A stretch of DNA of 64,000 bases from Streptococcus sp. F0442 (lineage in GTDB: Bacteria > Bacillota > Bacilli > Lactobacillales > Streptococcaceae), in assembly GCF_000314795.2 (NCBI RefSeq), contig NZ_KB373314.1:331454-395453 (forward strand), in the 5' to 3' direction. The notes below the pieces were generated by a model. It worked only from the letters and a program-made list of their open reading frames with translations, did not search any database and was not told the origin of the DNA. The position numbers and the translations under genes were made by a program. The number at the start of each line of letters is the position of its first letter. Position 1 is the stretch's first letter. Shown one piece after another: positions 25,925 through 35,016 of this stretch.

Positions 25925-26560
25925 CTAAGAAACAGACGATTTTCGCTTGATATTTTTGATCCCATAGAGCACATAGCCCGCTAAAAGGTAGGCGATAAAG
26001 ATGATCACCACCCATTTGCCCACAAAAGCCCAGCCGTATTTATTGACATTGATAAAGAAATAGGCAAAGGGACTATCTTTAGCACCTGGAATCGGCCACT
26101 TAAGAACCAAACCATTGAGAAGAGCAAAAAGCATATAAGCTACAGGAAGCAAGGTCCAAGCCAAAGGATCCAGCTTACGGTATTGCTTGGGCTTATCAAT
26201 CACTAGAGTGTCAAAGAAGAACATCAAGGGAACAATATAGTGACAGAGGAAGTTTTCCAAGCGGTAAAACTTCTCAGGTGTCGCGATGGGAGCTAGCATA
26301 AAGTGGTAGATGACACAGGTGATCATAATGGACATGGTGACCGCCCCCTTTATGCGAAGGTAACCTTGGGTCTGGGTTGATCGACCCCGAAGCATGCGCC
26401 AGACCATGTCTCCCATGAAGAACATGACCAACATGTTGGACAAAATAGTGTAATAAAGCATCATCCCAAAACCACCATGCTTGGTCAGTTGCAGATAAAC
26501 GCCGATGACACTCAAGATAAACAATAGAAAACGATAGCTAAACAATAGTTTGAATTTCAT
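25925..26560 (-). CDS. Pr6Pr family membrane protein
   Basis: A 211-residue protein with six hydrophobic segments spread over its whole length and few soluble parts, matching the six-transmembrane Pr6Pr (AIG1/FAR-17a-like) family. Conserved features include the HFMLAPI segment and YHY-like His residues within membrane helices. The function of bacterial members is unknown. It lies alone between the pyr promoter and the PhnA gene. Confidence 0.7.
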   Translation of the reverse strand: MKFKLLFSYRFLLFILSVIGVYLQLTKHGGFGMMLYYTILSNMLVMFFMGDMVWRMLRGRSTQTQGYLRIKGAVTMSIMITCVIYHFMLAPIATPEKFYRLENFLCHYIVPLMFFFDTLVIDKPKQYRKLDPLAWTLLPVAYMLFALLNGLVLKWPIPGAKDSPFAYFFINVNKYGWAFVGKWVVIIFIAYLLAGYVLYGIKNIKRKSSVS

Positions 26561-26573
26561 AGTATTCTCCTGA

Positions 26574-26593
26574 AAGAAAAGGGCTGGGCCCTT
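26574..26593 (-). terminator. Terminator of the PhnA-type gene
   Basis: On the minus strand AAGGGC, a three-base loop, GCCCTT and TTCTTTC. Confidence 0.65.
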
Positions 26594-26603
26594 CTTCTTA
26601 TCC

Positions 26604-26939
26604 TTAGATTTTCTTTACAAATTCTGATTTGAGTTTCATTGCGCCAAAGCCATCAATCTTACAATCGATATTGTGGTCGCCTTCGACGATACGGATGTTT
26701 TTCACGCGCGTTCCTTGTTTCAAATCTTTTGGTGCCCCCTTGACTTTTAAGTCTTTGATCAAGGTCACGGTATCGCCATCAGCCAATTTATTCCCATTTG
26801 CGTCGATGGCTACGACACCTTCTTCTTCTACGACTTCAGCTGGGTTCCATTCATAAGCACACTCTGGGCAAACCAAGAGTGCTCCATCTTCATAGACATA
26901 TTCAGAGTTACATTTTGGACAGTTTGGTAAGTTATTCAT
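26604..26939 (-). CDS. PhnA/YjdM family zinc-ribbon protein
   Basis: A 111-residue protein starting [10 protein letters not shown] at 26939, set after AAGGAGA; the longer frame is not needed. The N-terminal zinc ribbon has CPKC and CPEC. The C-terminal PhnA domain follows ([29 protein letters not shown]). Despite the name it is not a proven phosphonoacetate hydrolase, and its function in streptococci is unknown. Confidence 0.85.
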   Translation of the reverse strand: MNNLPNCPKCNSEYVYEDGALLVCPECAYEWNPAEVVEEEGVVAIDANGNKLADGDTVTLIKDLKVKGAPKDLKQGTRVKNIRIVEGDHNIDCKIDGFGAMKLKSEFVKKI

Positions 26940-27013
26940 TTCAATCTCCTTAGAAAAATTAACTCCCATAGTATACCATGAAAGCGAACATTTGACAAAT
27001 CCTGCTCGACTGT

Positions 27014-27041
27014 ATAAAAAGGAGGCGACTTGGCCTCCTTA
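27014..27041 (-). terminator. Terminator of the thioesterase-HAD pair
   Basis: On the minus strand AAGGAGGC, a loop, GCCTCCTT and TTTATA, just after the HAD stop. Confidence 0.8.
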
Positions 27042-27056
27042 CATAGATAATATCTT

Positions 27057-27809
27057 TCAAACTTCTTGCAATTCTTGAATGTCTTGAATCACGCGCACGC
27101 CTGCTTGACTCTTCTCGCGCAGTTCAGCTTCAGAGTATGGGAAGGTATTGATCAAGATACTCTCCATCCCGATACTTTGGGCGACAGCGACATCTGTTGT
27201 AAAGTCATTCCCCACCATGACTGTTTTCTCAGGGTTCAACTGGTGTTCTTTGATGACTTCCAAGAGGAACTCTGGCTGAGGTTTGCGAATCCCTGCATCT
27301 GATGACAAGTAAATGGCGTGGAAAAGTTCTCTCAAGCCTACTAAATCAATCTCAGGATTGGTAAAATCTGCTTGGGCATTGGATAAGAGATAGATCCGGC
27401 AACCTGCAGCTTTCATATCCTCTAATACTTCTTTCGTGTGAGGATAAAGCTCCAATCGTTTGCGAGAAAGGACACGGAAAGTCCGTGAAATCAAACGTCC
27501 CCACTCTTTGAGGTGGGCAACACTGTTTCCACTTGGATGACTTTCTAAATACAATTGCACAAAAATGACCGTCAGATCAATCTCAGGATAGGCAACTTGT
27601 TTTTCCTTAGCCAAGTCTTCTTCGGCTTGTTGCACCAACTCTCTATAACGCAGGCGCAGACCTTCTCCTGTGTAACTTACCCCGTAGGATTGGTAGATCT
27701 GAGCCATGGTATCCCATAAGACTGGACTTGACTCATCGGTTTCGATATCGACCAAGGTTCCATAAAAATCAAAAATATAGTTTTTAAATGCGTACTTGCG
27801 CGGATTCAT
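27057..27809 (-). CDS. HAD hydrolase with dehalogenase-like motif I
   Basis: A 250-residue HAD protein. Motif I reads FDFYGTLVD: the nucleophile Asp is present, but the usual second Asp is Tyr, as in L-2-haloacid dehalogenases and some uncharacterised relatives. Motif II LLSNAQ, the Lys in IRKPQP, and motif IV GNDFTTDV follow. The alpha-helical cap lies between. Without the acid-base Asp, ordinary phosphatase activity is doubtful. Its start overlaps the end of the thioesterase gene by 26 bases. Confidence 0.8.
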   Translation of the reverse strand: MNPRKYAFKNYIFDFYGTLVDIETDESSPVLWDTMAQIYQSYGVSYTGEGLRLRYRELVQQAEEDLAKEKQVAYPEIDLTVIFVQLYLESHPSGNSVAHLKEWGRLISRTFRVLSRKRLELYPHTKEVLEDMKAAGCRIYLLSNAQADFTNPEIDLVGLRELFHAIYLSSDAGIRKPQPEFLLEVIKEHQLNPEKTVMVGNDFTTDVAVAQSIGMESILINTFPYSEAELREKSQAGVRVIQDIQELQEV

Positions 27810-28188
27810 CTCTCACCCCCGTAACAAACATGGTAAAGGTTGCCTTGCAGACATTGGTACCGTCTTGATTCGTAATATCGACATCTACAACTCGAGTCGT
27901 CCGCCCACTGTGGACACATTCCCCGTGAATGGTCAGAACATCCCCCAAAGCACCTGCTTTCAAGTAATTGATAGAAGACTGCAAGGTTACCCCGTCTACT
28001 CCCTGAGAAATCACGACCAAGCCACTAATCTGGTCACACAAGGTAAAGAGATAGCCACCGTGCGCATTTCCATAATAATTGAGAGAGGATTCAACGACTT
28101 TGGTTGTCACAATGACATGGCCATCTCTCATCTTTTTAATATCATAATTTTCAAATGCAGCAATCGCATCGAAGTGAAAATCTTTCAT
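27784..28188 (-). CDS. PaaI-family hotdog thioesterase
   Basis: A 134-residue hotdog-fold protein with the family signature GNAHGGYLFTLCDQISG (about residues 40-56) and SINYLKAG. Such enzymes hydrolyse acyl- or phenylacyl-CoA thioesters; the substrate here is unknown. It overlaps the HAD gene downstream by 26 bases. Confidence 0.85.
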   Translation of the reverse strand: MKDFHFDAIAAFENYDIKKMRDGHVIVTTKVVESSLNYYGNAHGGYLFTLCDQISGLVVISQGVDGVTLQSSINYLKAGALGDVLTIHGECVHSGRTTRVVDVDITNQDGTNVCKATFTMFVTGVRDESAQVRI

Positions 28189-28280
28189 CTATTTGCCACC
28201 TTTTCTACCATCTTTTCAACTCCTCTATCATACTACAATTAAAGACTAGATACAAGAAAAGGGGCAGTTCCTTAGAGCTA

Positions 28281-28304
28281 AAAAGAACTAGATAGGTCTA
28301 GCTC
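28281..28304 (-). terminator. Terminator of mutX
   Basis: On the minus strand GAGCTAGA, loop, TCTAGTTC (one G-T pair) and TTTTT, directly after the stop. Confidence 0.75.
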
Positions 28305-28309
28305 TTTGC

Positions 28310-28777
28310 TTAAAATCTTAATTTATCCCAGCCATCGTCTGTCCGTTTTCGATAATAGTACTCGGATAAATCTGGGTCTTCCATCACTTCCAGTAGAGGA
28401 AGCATGTCGTAGGACAAGTCCAACTTTTCTAATTGGTCCTTCTCAACCCAAGAAACTTCTCCCTCATCAGACGATCTTAGCTGGCCGGTGAATTTTGTTG
28501 CCTTGTAGCAAAAGACAATATAGCGGCCTCCCTCATCTGGCTCCCAGTCTTTGACTGCGACCAGTTTTGGATCTGCAATTGTCAGTCCTGTCTCTTCGTA
28601 GACCTCACGAATGACGGATTCTACTAAGCTTTCTCCTTCTTCGATATGGCCACCTGGAAAAGCATAGCCAGCCCAGTGAGTCTTTTCAGGTGAGCGGTAT
28701 TGGAGGACTACTTTCCCATTTTCAAGATCTTCAACCATGCAAAGATTGCACAGTATAGTAGGCGTTGTACGTGACAT
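28310..28777 (-). CDS. mutX: 8-oxo-dGTP diphosphatase MutX (NUDIX)
   Basis: A 155-residue NUDIX hydrolase started at MSRTTPTILC (28777), after AAAGGAAA. The Nudix box is complete: GGHIEEGESLVESVIREVYEETGL read in parts as GGHIEEGES and REVYEETGL (about residues 38-60). The protein resembles pneumococcal MutX in length and in its C-terminal MLPLLEVMEDPDLSE segment. It clears oxidised dGTP and lowers mutation. The 144-residue membrane protein upstream overlaps only the unused longer frame. Confidence 0.85.
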   Translation of the reverse strand: MSRTTPTILCNLCMVEDLENGKVVLQYRSPEKTHWAGYAFPGGHIEEGESLVESVIREVYEETGLTIADPKLVAVKDWEPDEGGRYIVFCYKATKFTGQLRSSDEGEVSWVEKDQLEKLDLSYDMLPLLEVMEDPDLSEYYYRKRTDDGWDKLRF

Positions 28778-28796
28778 ATATTTCCTTTCTATGGAT

Positions 28797-29231
28797 TTAC
28801 CATCCATCTTCTCTGTATTTCACTTCTAGCTTCATGATGATGGGATTGACCAGTTCATAGTAATCACGACTCCGTATAGGGATCGCTCCATGTGGGATTT
28901 CAACATAATTCCCTCGTATTTCCGAATTATGATGGATTGGAGGGATTATGGTATTAGCTGAATCTGTAAAAGACACTTGGAGAATGAACCAAATGAAAAA
29001 TGCTAGAATGACACTCAAAAATTGTAAGATTAGATGAAAAAACTTGAACTCTCTCTTTTTATAAAAGATAGACCAAAGATGGAAAAAAAGAACTAAAAAT
29101 AAGAAATCAAACCAGAGACAACTAAGTAGAGGGGTAAATGATAGACCCAAAAAAACTAGTATTACTTCAATAACGAAAAAAGCTAAGAAGAATAAATATA
29201 ACTTTTTAAAACCATTTAACTGCTTTAGCAT
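28797..29231 (-). CDS. Small membrane protein of unknown function
   Basis: A 144-residue protein with three hydrophobic segments (about residues 10-30, 35-53 and 65-87), very rich in Phe and Leu, followed by an extracellular tail of about 55 residues with PPIHHNSEI. I do not recognise a family. It has a good promoter upstream and sits 19 bases before mutX, so the two are likely co-transcribed. Confidence 0.55.
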   Translation of the reverse strand: MLKQLNGFKKLYLFFLAFFVIEVILVFLGLSFTPLLSCLWFDFLFLVLFFHLWSIFYKKREFKFFHLILQFLSVILAFFIWFILQVSFTDSANTIIPPIHHNSEIRGNYVEIPHGAIPIRSRDYYELVNPIIMKLEVKYREDGW

Positions 29232-29270
29232 AGAGAAGGCTCCTTATTTAGAAATGCTGTAACTAACCAT

Positions 29271-29299
29271 ATTATAAAGCGAATCCATAACTACATCAA
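29271..29299 (-). promoter_or_regulatory. Promoter of the membrane protein-mutX pair
   Basis: On the minus strand TTGATG (29299-29294), a 17-base spacer and TATAAT (29276-29271). Confidence 0.65.
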
Positions 29300-29371
29300 T
29301 GTGCATTGAATGGATACCTTCATTTAAGATTTTTCACTTCCATCTCTGGTGGGTTGCAAATCTCAAGGGAC

Positions 29372-29405
29372 AAAAAACTCCACATTCAGGCTTGAAAGTA
29401 GAGTT
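29372..29405 (-). terminator. Terminator after the 117-residue membrane protein
   Basis: On the minus strand AACTCTAC, a 14-base loop, GTGGAGTT and TTTTG. Confidence 0.6.
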
Positions 29406-29411
29406 CTTGCC

Positions 29412-29765
29412 CTAAATAATGATCAAAAGAATATGAACACCCAATCGTAACCAATGATCAACAAGAGGCGTATCCGGATCACTTTTTTTGCTATCTAAGT
29501 ATAGGCTAAGAGATAACAAAAGCAAAGCAAGGGCAATAACTATTTTAAGAGATAGCATCATACCGCCAATAGCAAGAGCAGCTAGAAAGCCAAAAAATGG
29601 CAATGGGCTAAATAAAAATGCCAAAAATCTGAAATAGAACATAAACAAAGAGAGAATCAATAGGCCGTAAACAATCACCTTAGTAAAAATAGAGACCCTT
29701 TTTCCTTCATTTTTCATTTTGGATAGTGAAAGAACGACATAGATCATATAGATAAAAAGCAGCAT
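29412..29765 (-). CDS. Small hydrophobic membrane protein
   Basis: A 117-residue protein with about three or four hydrophobic segments and a single soluble loop, SKKSDPDTPLVDHWL, near the C-terminus. No family is recognised. It lies alone with its own terminator. The coding call rests on the length of the open frame and its membrane-protein composition, so confidence is moderate. Confidence 0.5.
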   Translation of the reverse strand: MLLFIYMIYVVLSLSKMKNEGKRVSIFTKVIVYGLLILSLFMFYFRFLAFLFSPLPFFGFLAALAIGGMMLSLKIVIALALLLLSLSLYLDSKKSDPDTPLVDHWLRLGVHILLIII

Positions 29766-29868
29766 ATTGAATCATCCCTATGTTTTATGAATTATATTAA
29801 TAGTTTAACTAAAACCTATTCAAAATACAACTAAAGACACTAACTTATCAGTAGTCTCTCATCTCTGA

Positions 29869-30492
29869 TCAAAGCTTCTTCACTTCTTCTGCGACCTTTT
29901 GGAGATGCTGTTCCCGGATGCTAGCAGTGTTCACATCCCGTCCAACCTCTCCCAAGATACACACGCGCTTGGTTTTGATCCCACAATGGTTCAAGACGGC
30001 ATTCTTCAAAACAGAGATGCCATAACTATCCGGAATGTTGAGAGGGCCTGAAAAAATCTTGTACCACCAAGTAGGCGCCATGGAGGTCGCATAAATACTG
30101 GCGGTTTTTCCTTTAAGCAACTTCTTAAATTGCTTGCCTCTAAGGTAATTCCATATGAAACTTCCTTGATCATTGGCCGAGTAGGCAATCCCCGGTGTAA
30201 AGACTCGATCGATCCAGCCCTTCATAAGGCTAGGCATACTACTCCACCAGATGGGATAGACAAAGATCAGGTGATCCGCCCACTGGATCCATTCTTGAGA
30301 ACGAAGGATAAAGAGATCTTCCTCCATCCGCTTTCGATAGCCGTAGCGAAGAACAGGATCGAAATCCTCTTCATTGAGACTGATCACTTTAAGCTCGTGG
30401 CGATTTAAGTCAATAGTTTCAACAATGGTTTGAAAAATAGCCTGACAGTAACTTTCCTTATCCGGGTGTCCATTGATGACTAAAATCTTCAT
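29869..30492 (-). CDS. NAD(P)H-dependent flavin oxidoreductase (NQO1/YwrO type)
   Basis: A 207-residue flavodoxin-like enzyme. It begins KILVINGHPDKESYCQAIF, the FMN/FAD phosphate loop of the family, and contains VYPIWWSSMPSLMKGWIDRVF (read in two parts around the conserved WW). Family members reduce quinones or act as ancillary subunits of Kef potassium channels. No kef gene is near, so quinone reduction is the likelier role. Confidence 0.85.
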   Translation of the reverse strand: MKILVINGHPDKESYCQAIFQTIVETIDLNRHELKVISLNEEDFDPVLRYGYRKRMEEDLFILRSQEWIQWADHLIFVYPIWWSSMPSLMKGWIDRVFTPGIAYSANDQGSFIWNYLRGKQFKKLLKGKTASIYATSMAPTWWYKIFSGPLNIPDSYGISVLKNAVLNHCGIKTKRVCILGEVGRDVNTASIREQHLQKVAEEVKKL

Positions 30493-30585
30493 TCGTCTTC
30501 TCCTTCATCTCTTTGGTTCATTCTATCTCTTTTATTTTTTTACTTGATTAATTGATAATGGTTCAAAGATTGATAGATAGGTCCT

Positions 30586-31083
30586 TTAGGAATTTTTATT
30601 TGAAGAACATATCATCCGCAATTCCTTAACATGTTTTCCAAGTTTAAGTATTTTTTCTTGGCCATCAAAAGTAAAACCCATTTTTTGATAGAAAGCAATA
30701 GCTCGCTTATTTTCTTTCAATACCCATAAATAAATCTCAGAGAAATAATCGAGAGCAACAAATGCAGTATGCATTAACTGTTCACTCACACCTTTTCCAT
30801 AGTAATCTTTTAAAACATATAAGGCAATGATTTCACCAGCTTGAATGGTCTCATCACGGTAATTTCCATAGCTGATAAATCCAACGACCTTCTTTCCATC
30901 CATCGCAATCAAGGTATTTTCTGGATATTTTTGACTAAAGAATCGACATTTTTCTAATGTCATCGTCTCCTGAAAATCCGCGGGTAAAAGATCGTCATAA
31001 GCCTCTCTCCACGTTTGCCAATGAACGAGAGATTTTCCTTCTATCTCTTCAGGAGTTTCCATTGTTTTAATGATAACCTTCAA
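30586..31083 (-). CDS. GNAT-family N-acetyltransferase
   Basis: A 165-residue single GNAT domain. Motif A appears as ALYVLKDYYGKGVSEQLM (about residues 88-105), followed by LWVLKENKRAIAFYQKMGF, the usual end of the fold. The substrate is unknown. It starts 14 bases after the uvrB stop and is probably read through from it. Confidence 0.85.
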   Translation of the reverse strand: MKVIIKTMETPEEIEGKSLVHWQTWREAYDDLLPADFQETMTLEKCRFFSQKYPENTLIAMDGKKVVGFISYGNYRDETIQAGEIIALYVLKDYYGKGVSEQLMHTAFVALDYFSEIYLWVLKENKRAIAFYQKMGFTFDGQEKILKLGKHVKELRMICSSNKNS

Positions 31084-31097
31084 TCTCTTTATCCTTT

Positions 31098-33086
31098 CTA
31101 ATCCAAGGCCTTGACTTCCAACATCATATCGCGAATTTGCGCTGCCAGCTCGAAATCAAGCACTTCGACGGCTTCTTGCATTTGACCTTGCAGTTTCTTG
31201 ACCAGTTCCTTGCGCTCTTGGCGGTTGAGACTGGTGATATCCACTTCCTTGTCTTCTTCCTTGCTCACCGCCTTAGTAACAGAAATAAGATCTCGGATTT
31301 CCTTCTTAATGGTTTGTGGCACAATGCCATGCTCTTCATTATAGGCCATCTGAATCTGACGACGACGGGCTGTTTCATCAATCGCACGTTGCATAGACTG
31401 GGTCATGGTGTCCGCATACATGATCACGTGACCCTCACTATTACGGGCTGCACGCCCGATGGTCTGGATAAGCCCACGCTCATTACGGAGGAAGCCTTCT
31501 TTATCTGCATCGAGAATGGCCACTAGACTGACTTCTGGTACGTCAATCCCTTCGCGAAGAAGGTTGATACCGACCAAGACATCAAAAACGCCCAGACGCA
31601 AATCACGGATAATTTCCGTCCGCTCCAAGGTCTTAATATCCGAGTGCATGTATTTGACCTTGACACCCATTTCCTTAAAGTAGTCGGTCAAGTCTTCTGC
31701 CATCTTCTTAGTCAAGGTGGTGACAAAGGTCCGCTCTCCACGTTCTACACGCGCATTGATCTCACCCAAGAGATCGTCCATTTGTCCCATGGTCGGACGT
31801 ACTTCCACCTTGGGATCTAGAAGACCTGTCGGACGAATGATTTGCTCGATGACGGTATCGGTTTGTTCCATCTCATAGTCACCTGGTGTCGCTGACACAT
31901 AGACAATCTGGTGGACATGGCTTTCAAACTCCTCACGACGCAGTGGTCGGTTGTCCAAGGCCGACGGCAAACGAAAACCATAATTAACCAACATCTCCTT
32001 GCGCGAGCGGTCTCCATTGTACATGCCCTTGATCTGTCCCATGGTCATGTGACTTTCATCGATCATGATGAGGAAATCTTCTGGGAAGAAGTCAAGGAGG
32101 GTGTAAGGAGGTTCTCCTTCACTCCGGCCATCCATATGACGAGAGTAGTTTTCGACACCATTGGTGTAGCCCATCTCTCGCAACATTTCAATATCATACT
32201 CAGTCCGTTGTTTCAAGCGTTGGGCTTCCAAGAGCTTGCCTTCTTTTTCAAAGATTTTTAACTGCTCCTCTAGTTCCGCCTGAATCTTGGCAATGGCCAC
32301 TTCCATATGGTCGTCATTGGTCACGAAGTGAGTGGCTGGGAAAATGGCTAAGTGGTCCACATCTCCTAGAACCTGGCCGGTCAAAGCTTCAATCTCACGA
32401 ATCCGCTCGATCTCATCCCCGAAAAACTCGACTCGAAAGGCATGCTCATCACGCGAAGCTGGGAAAATCTCGACCACATCTCCACGGACACGGAATTTTC
32501 CCCGTTGAAAGTCAATATCATTGCGTTCAAACTGGATGTCCACCAAGTCATTGAGCAAACGATCACGAGAAATCTCCAGACCCGGGCGCAGGCTCACCAC
32601 GCTATCCGAGTATTCTTTGGGAGAACCCAATCCATAGATACATGAAACAGACGCGACTACAATGACGTCATTTCGTTCTAAAAGAGCGGAGGTTGCTGAG
32701 TGACGAAGCTTGTCAATCTCATCATTGACCGAGCTATCTTTCTCGATATAAGTATCGCTCGATGGCACATAGGCTTCTGGCTGGTAGTAATCGTAGTAAG
32801 ATACGAAATACTCGACCGCATTCTCTGGAAAGAATTCCTTGAACTCCCCATAGAGCTGTCCCGCCAGCGTTTTATTGTGGGCGATGACCAAGGTCGGCTT
32901 ATTGACCTGGGCAATGACCTGGCTCATGGTATAGGTCTTCCCCGTACCAGTTGCCCCCATCAAGATTTGGGCCTTTTCGCCACCTTCGATGTTATCCACC
33001 AACTGTTCAATGGCCTGCGGTTGGTCCCCAGACGGTTGGTATTTGGATACTAGTTTAAATTTGTTATCTGTAATTCGATTAATCAT
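31098..33086 (-). CDS. uvrB: Excinuclease ABC subunit B
   Basis: A 662-residue helicase-like subunit of nucleotide excision repair. Walker A GATGTGKT is near residue 43, the beta-hairpin region [10 protein letters not shown] follows, the DEAD-like box reads IDESH, and motif VI is QTIGRAARN. The C-terminal UVR domain ends the protein ([13 protein letters not shown]). UvrB checks damage handed over by UvrA and positions UvrC. Length and motifs are normal. Confidence 0.97.
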   Translation of the reverse strand: MINRITDNKFKLVSKYQPSGDQPQAIEQLVDNIEGGEKAQILMGATGTGKTYTMSQVIAQVNKPTLVIAHNKTLAGQLYGEFKEFFPENAVEYFVSYYDYYQPEAYVPSSDTYIEKDSSVNDEIDKLRHSATSALLERNDVIVVASVSCIYGLGSPKEYSDSVVSLRPGLEISRDRLLNDLVDIQFERNDIDFQRGKFRVRGDVVEIFPASRDEHAFRVEFFGDEIERIREIEALTGQVLGDVDHLAIFPATHFVTNDDHMEVAIAKIQAELEEQLKIFEKEGKLLEAQRLKQRTEYDIEMLREMGYTNGVENYSRHMDGRSEGEPPYTLLDFFPEDFLIMIDESHMTMGQIKGMYNGDRSRKEMLVNYGFRLPSALDNRPLRREEFESHVHQIVYVSATPGDYEMEQTDTVIEQIIRPTGLLDPKVEVRPTMGQMDDLLGEINARVERGERTFVTTLTKKMAEDLTDYFKEMGVKVKYMHSDIKTLERTEIIRDLRLGVFDVLVGINLLREGIDVPEVSLVAILDADKEGFLRNERGLIQTIGRAARNSEGHVIMYADTMTQSMQRAIDETARRRQIQMAYNEEHGIVPQTIKKEIRDLISVTKAVSKEEDKEVDITSLNRQERKELVKKLQGQMQEAVEVLDFELAAQIRDMMLEVKALD

Positions 33087-33315
33087 CTCTTTGTCCTCAC
33101 ATATATAGACCTTATTTTACCATAAATCATTAGAATTCTCTGAGATGAGGAATGAAGAGAGAAGACAACAGGTTACAGAACGATCCATCAAATTGGTACA
33201 TGAGCGAATTACAATCTAATTAATTGGACACGCATTAGCATAAAAACTAAACAAGACTCTCGCAATTACTTCGAAAATCTTGTCTTTTATTCTAAAACCA
33301 TGCAATACGTAACAA
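33087..33315. other. Non-coding stretch upstream of uvrB
   Basis: AT-rich sequence between uvrB and the 175-bp repeat. No gene and no clear promoter is seen; the uvrB promoter must lie here. Confidence 0.4.
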
Positions 33316-33490
33316 GAGGCTGGGACAAAAGTCATAGCCTCTTAATTATTTTTGGATTGTTGAGCAAGACGCAGTGGTTGAGTGGGCTCTACTACGCTGA
33401 CTTCATCACCTTTTACAGCCCTAGTCAACTGTGCGGAGGTGGGACGACGAAATCGAATTCTAACGAATGACCGATTTCTGTCCCACTCTC
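33316..33490 (+). repeat. 175-bp MITE-like repeat, copy A
   Basis: It starts GAGGCTGGGACAAAAGTC and ends with the complement of GAGAGTGGGACAGAAATC, giving imperfect terminal inverted repeats. The same element occurs at 52360-52534 (opposite strand) and 56154-56324. The left end also folds as a hairpin, GAGGCT...AGCCTC. Confidence 0.85.
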
Positions 33491-33532
33491 CCAAAATTAG
33501 AAAAGTTTGCTCATCAGTATCATTTTTATTTA

Positions 33533-34222
33533 CTACTTAACTTCTTGATTCCTTACCAAGAAGTAGAGAGTTGCTCCAAGTGAACATACCAGTCCAATAA
33601 CGTAAATACAGAGTTGCAGATTGGAAGCTCTCCCTAATATTGTATCTGCAACAATATTATAAAATAGGTAACTAGTCAATGGTTCCACTACTCTTTCTAT
33701 GAATGGTTGTACTAAAATAGGAAATAGCAATAAAATAGCTAAACTCCCCATTGGACTTTTGAAAAAATAACTTAAAAAGTAAGAAATCAAAAAGTATTGG
33801 ATGGAGCCAATCAAATAGAAGCTGAAAATTTCTAAACTGACAGCTTTTTCGCTACTAAAAAAATGAAACCATATAAGCAATACAATGAAATACAAGGTTG
33901 ATTGTAGTACTACATCACATAACTCTACGAACAGGATCCTAATTGAACTTAAGATCCTTTTTCCACTTACCAAATAAACTAGTTTTGTTTCGTGTGATTG
34001 TAACTCAACAAATGCATTAACACACCCTATACTAACAGAGAGCATTGAGGTAAAAACAAGAGCTTGCTTTATAGATAATTGTAAAACAGTATCATTGATT
34101 GAAACTGGTAACACACCGAAGAGACACACAAAACCTATCAAAAGTGACTGTATAGCTATCTGGTACTTTACAGGTTTTAAACTATATTTTTTGACGATAA
34201 GACTAAATAATATTCTTGCCAT
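33533..34222 (-). CDS. ABC transporter permease, subunit 2
   Basis: A 229-residue protein with six hydrophobic segments, starting MARILFSLIVKKYS. Composition and position match ABC-2 type permeases of small bacteriocin-immunity or antibiotic exporters. It overlaps the preceding permease gene by 20 bases. The ATPase is two genes upstream. Sequence family cannot be named more closely. Confidence 0.65.
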   Translation of the reverse strand: MARILFSLIVKKYSLKPVKYQIAIQSLLIGFVCLFGVLPVSINDTVLQLSIKQALVFTSMLSVSIGCVNAFVELQSHETKLVYLVSGKRILSSIRILFVELCDVVLQSTLYFIVLLIWFHFFSSEKAVSLEIFSFYLIGSIQYFLISYFLSYFFKSPMGSLAILLLFPILVQPFIERVVEPLTSYLFYNIVADTILGRASNLQLCIYVIGLVCSLGATLYFLVRNQEVK

Positions 34223-35015
34223 TCTTCCTCCTCATTCGAATCATTTCTACAACCATTATGAACACCAAGAACAAGATCCCTTCTACTACTAAAAGTGTAA
34301 AGCCGTACAATTGGCTCGTTTGAGTCCCTTCAATTCGACCAAATGCAAATGACTTTGCTCCAATCAAAGGCAATAGATTTTCTATTTTAGAGGAAATTCC
34401 TCTTAGAATACCTGATAAGGTGATTACCAATAATAAAACGTCTGCAATTAATGCGGTCATTGATTTTTTCGTTACGATTACGAAAAGTAAAGCTAATAAA
34501 GTAAGAACGATTGCAAATATCATAACTCTCACCGTGACATCTAAAAACAATGTCAATTCTAAAAAATTCTTTAGAGTTGAATCTAGAAAAACGAATAAAA
34601 TAACAGCGTTTACTATAGAAAATATTAAAGTAGAGAGTAACGATAGGACAATCGAACTTGCAATAAACCCAGTAAGACGAACTTTCCAGTTAGGAATCAA
34701 TAACTGGCTAAAATAATCATCACCAAATTGATAATGGGTTGAATAAACGAGTGAAACCAAGATTGGTAAGAAAATAACACTTGCTTGGTAGGGGGAGGAT
34801 AAGAGAGCATCCCTGACTGTATAGACTGGATTCGATGATAACATAGATGGATCAAGGTTAACCGCCTGTCCATTTCCTTCTACTAAGGCATTTATCACCT
34901 GGATATTTTGAATTGAAAAAAATATGCTGACTCCCAAAATAAGAAAAAAAGTAACTTTAAAAGTAGGTAAACTACTATATTTATAAACGTCACTAAAAAA
35001 GGAACGCTTCAGCAT
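34203..35015 (-). CDS. ABC transporter permease, subunit 1
   Basis: A 270-residue membrane protein started at MLKRSFFSDVYKY (35015), one base after the ATPase stop; the longer frame lies inside the ATPase gene and is rejected. About six hydrophobic segments with a large external loop after the first are typical of ABC-2 permeases. It is followed by a second, shorter permease, so the complex probably has one ATPase and two different permeases, as in LanFEG-type immunity transporters. Confidence 0.7.
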   Translation of the reverse strand: MLKRSFFSDVYKYSSLPTFKVTFFLILGVSIFFSIQNIQVINALVEGNGQAVNLDPSMLSSNPVYTVRDALLSSPYQASVIFLPILVSLVYSTHYQFGDDYFSQLLIPNWKVRLTGFIASSIVLSLLSTLIFSIVNAVILFVFLDSTLKNFLELTLFLDVTVRVMIFAIVLTLLALLFVIVTKKSMTALIADVLLLVITLSGILRGISSKIENLLPLIGAKSFAFGRIEGTQTSQLYGFTLLVVEGILFLVFIMVVEMIRMRRKNGKNII

Positions 35016-35016
35016 A

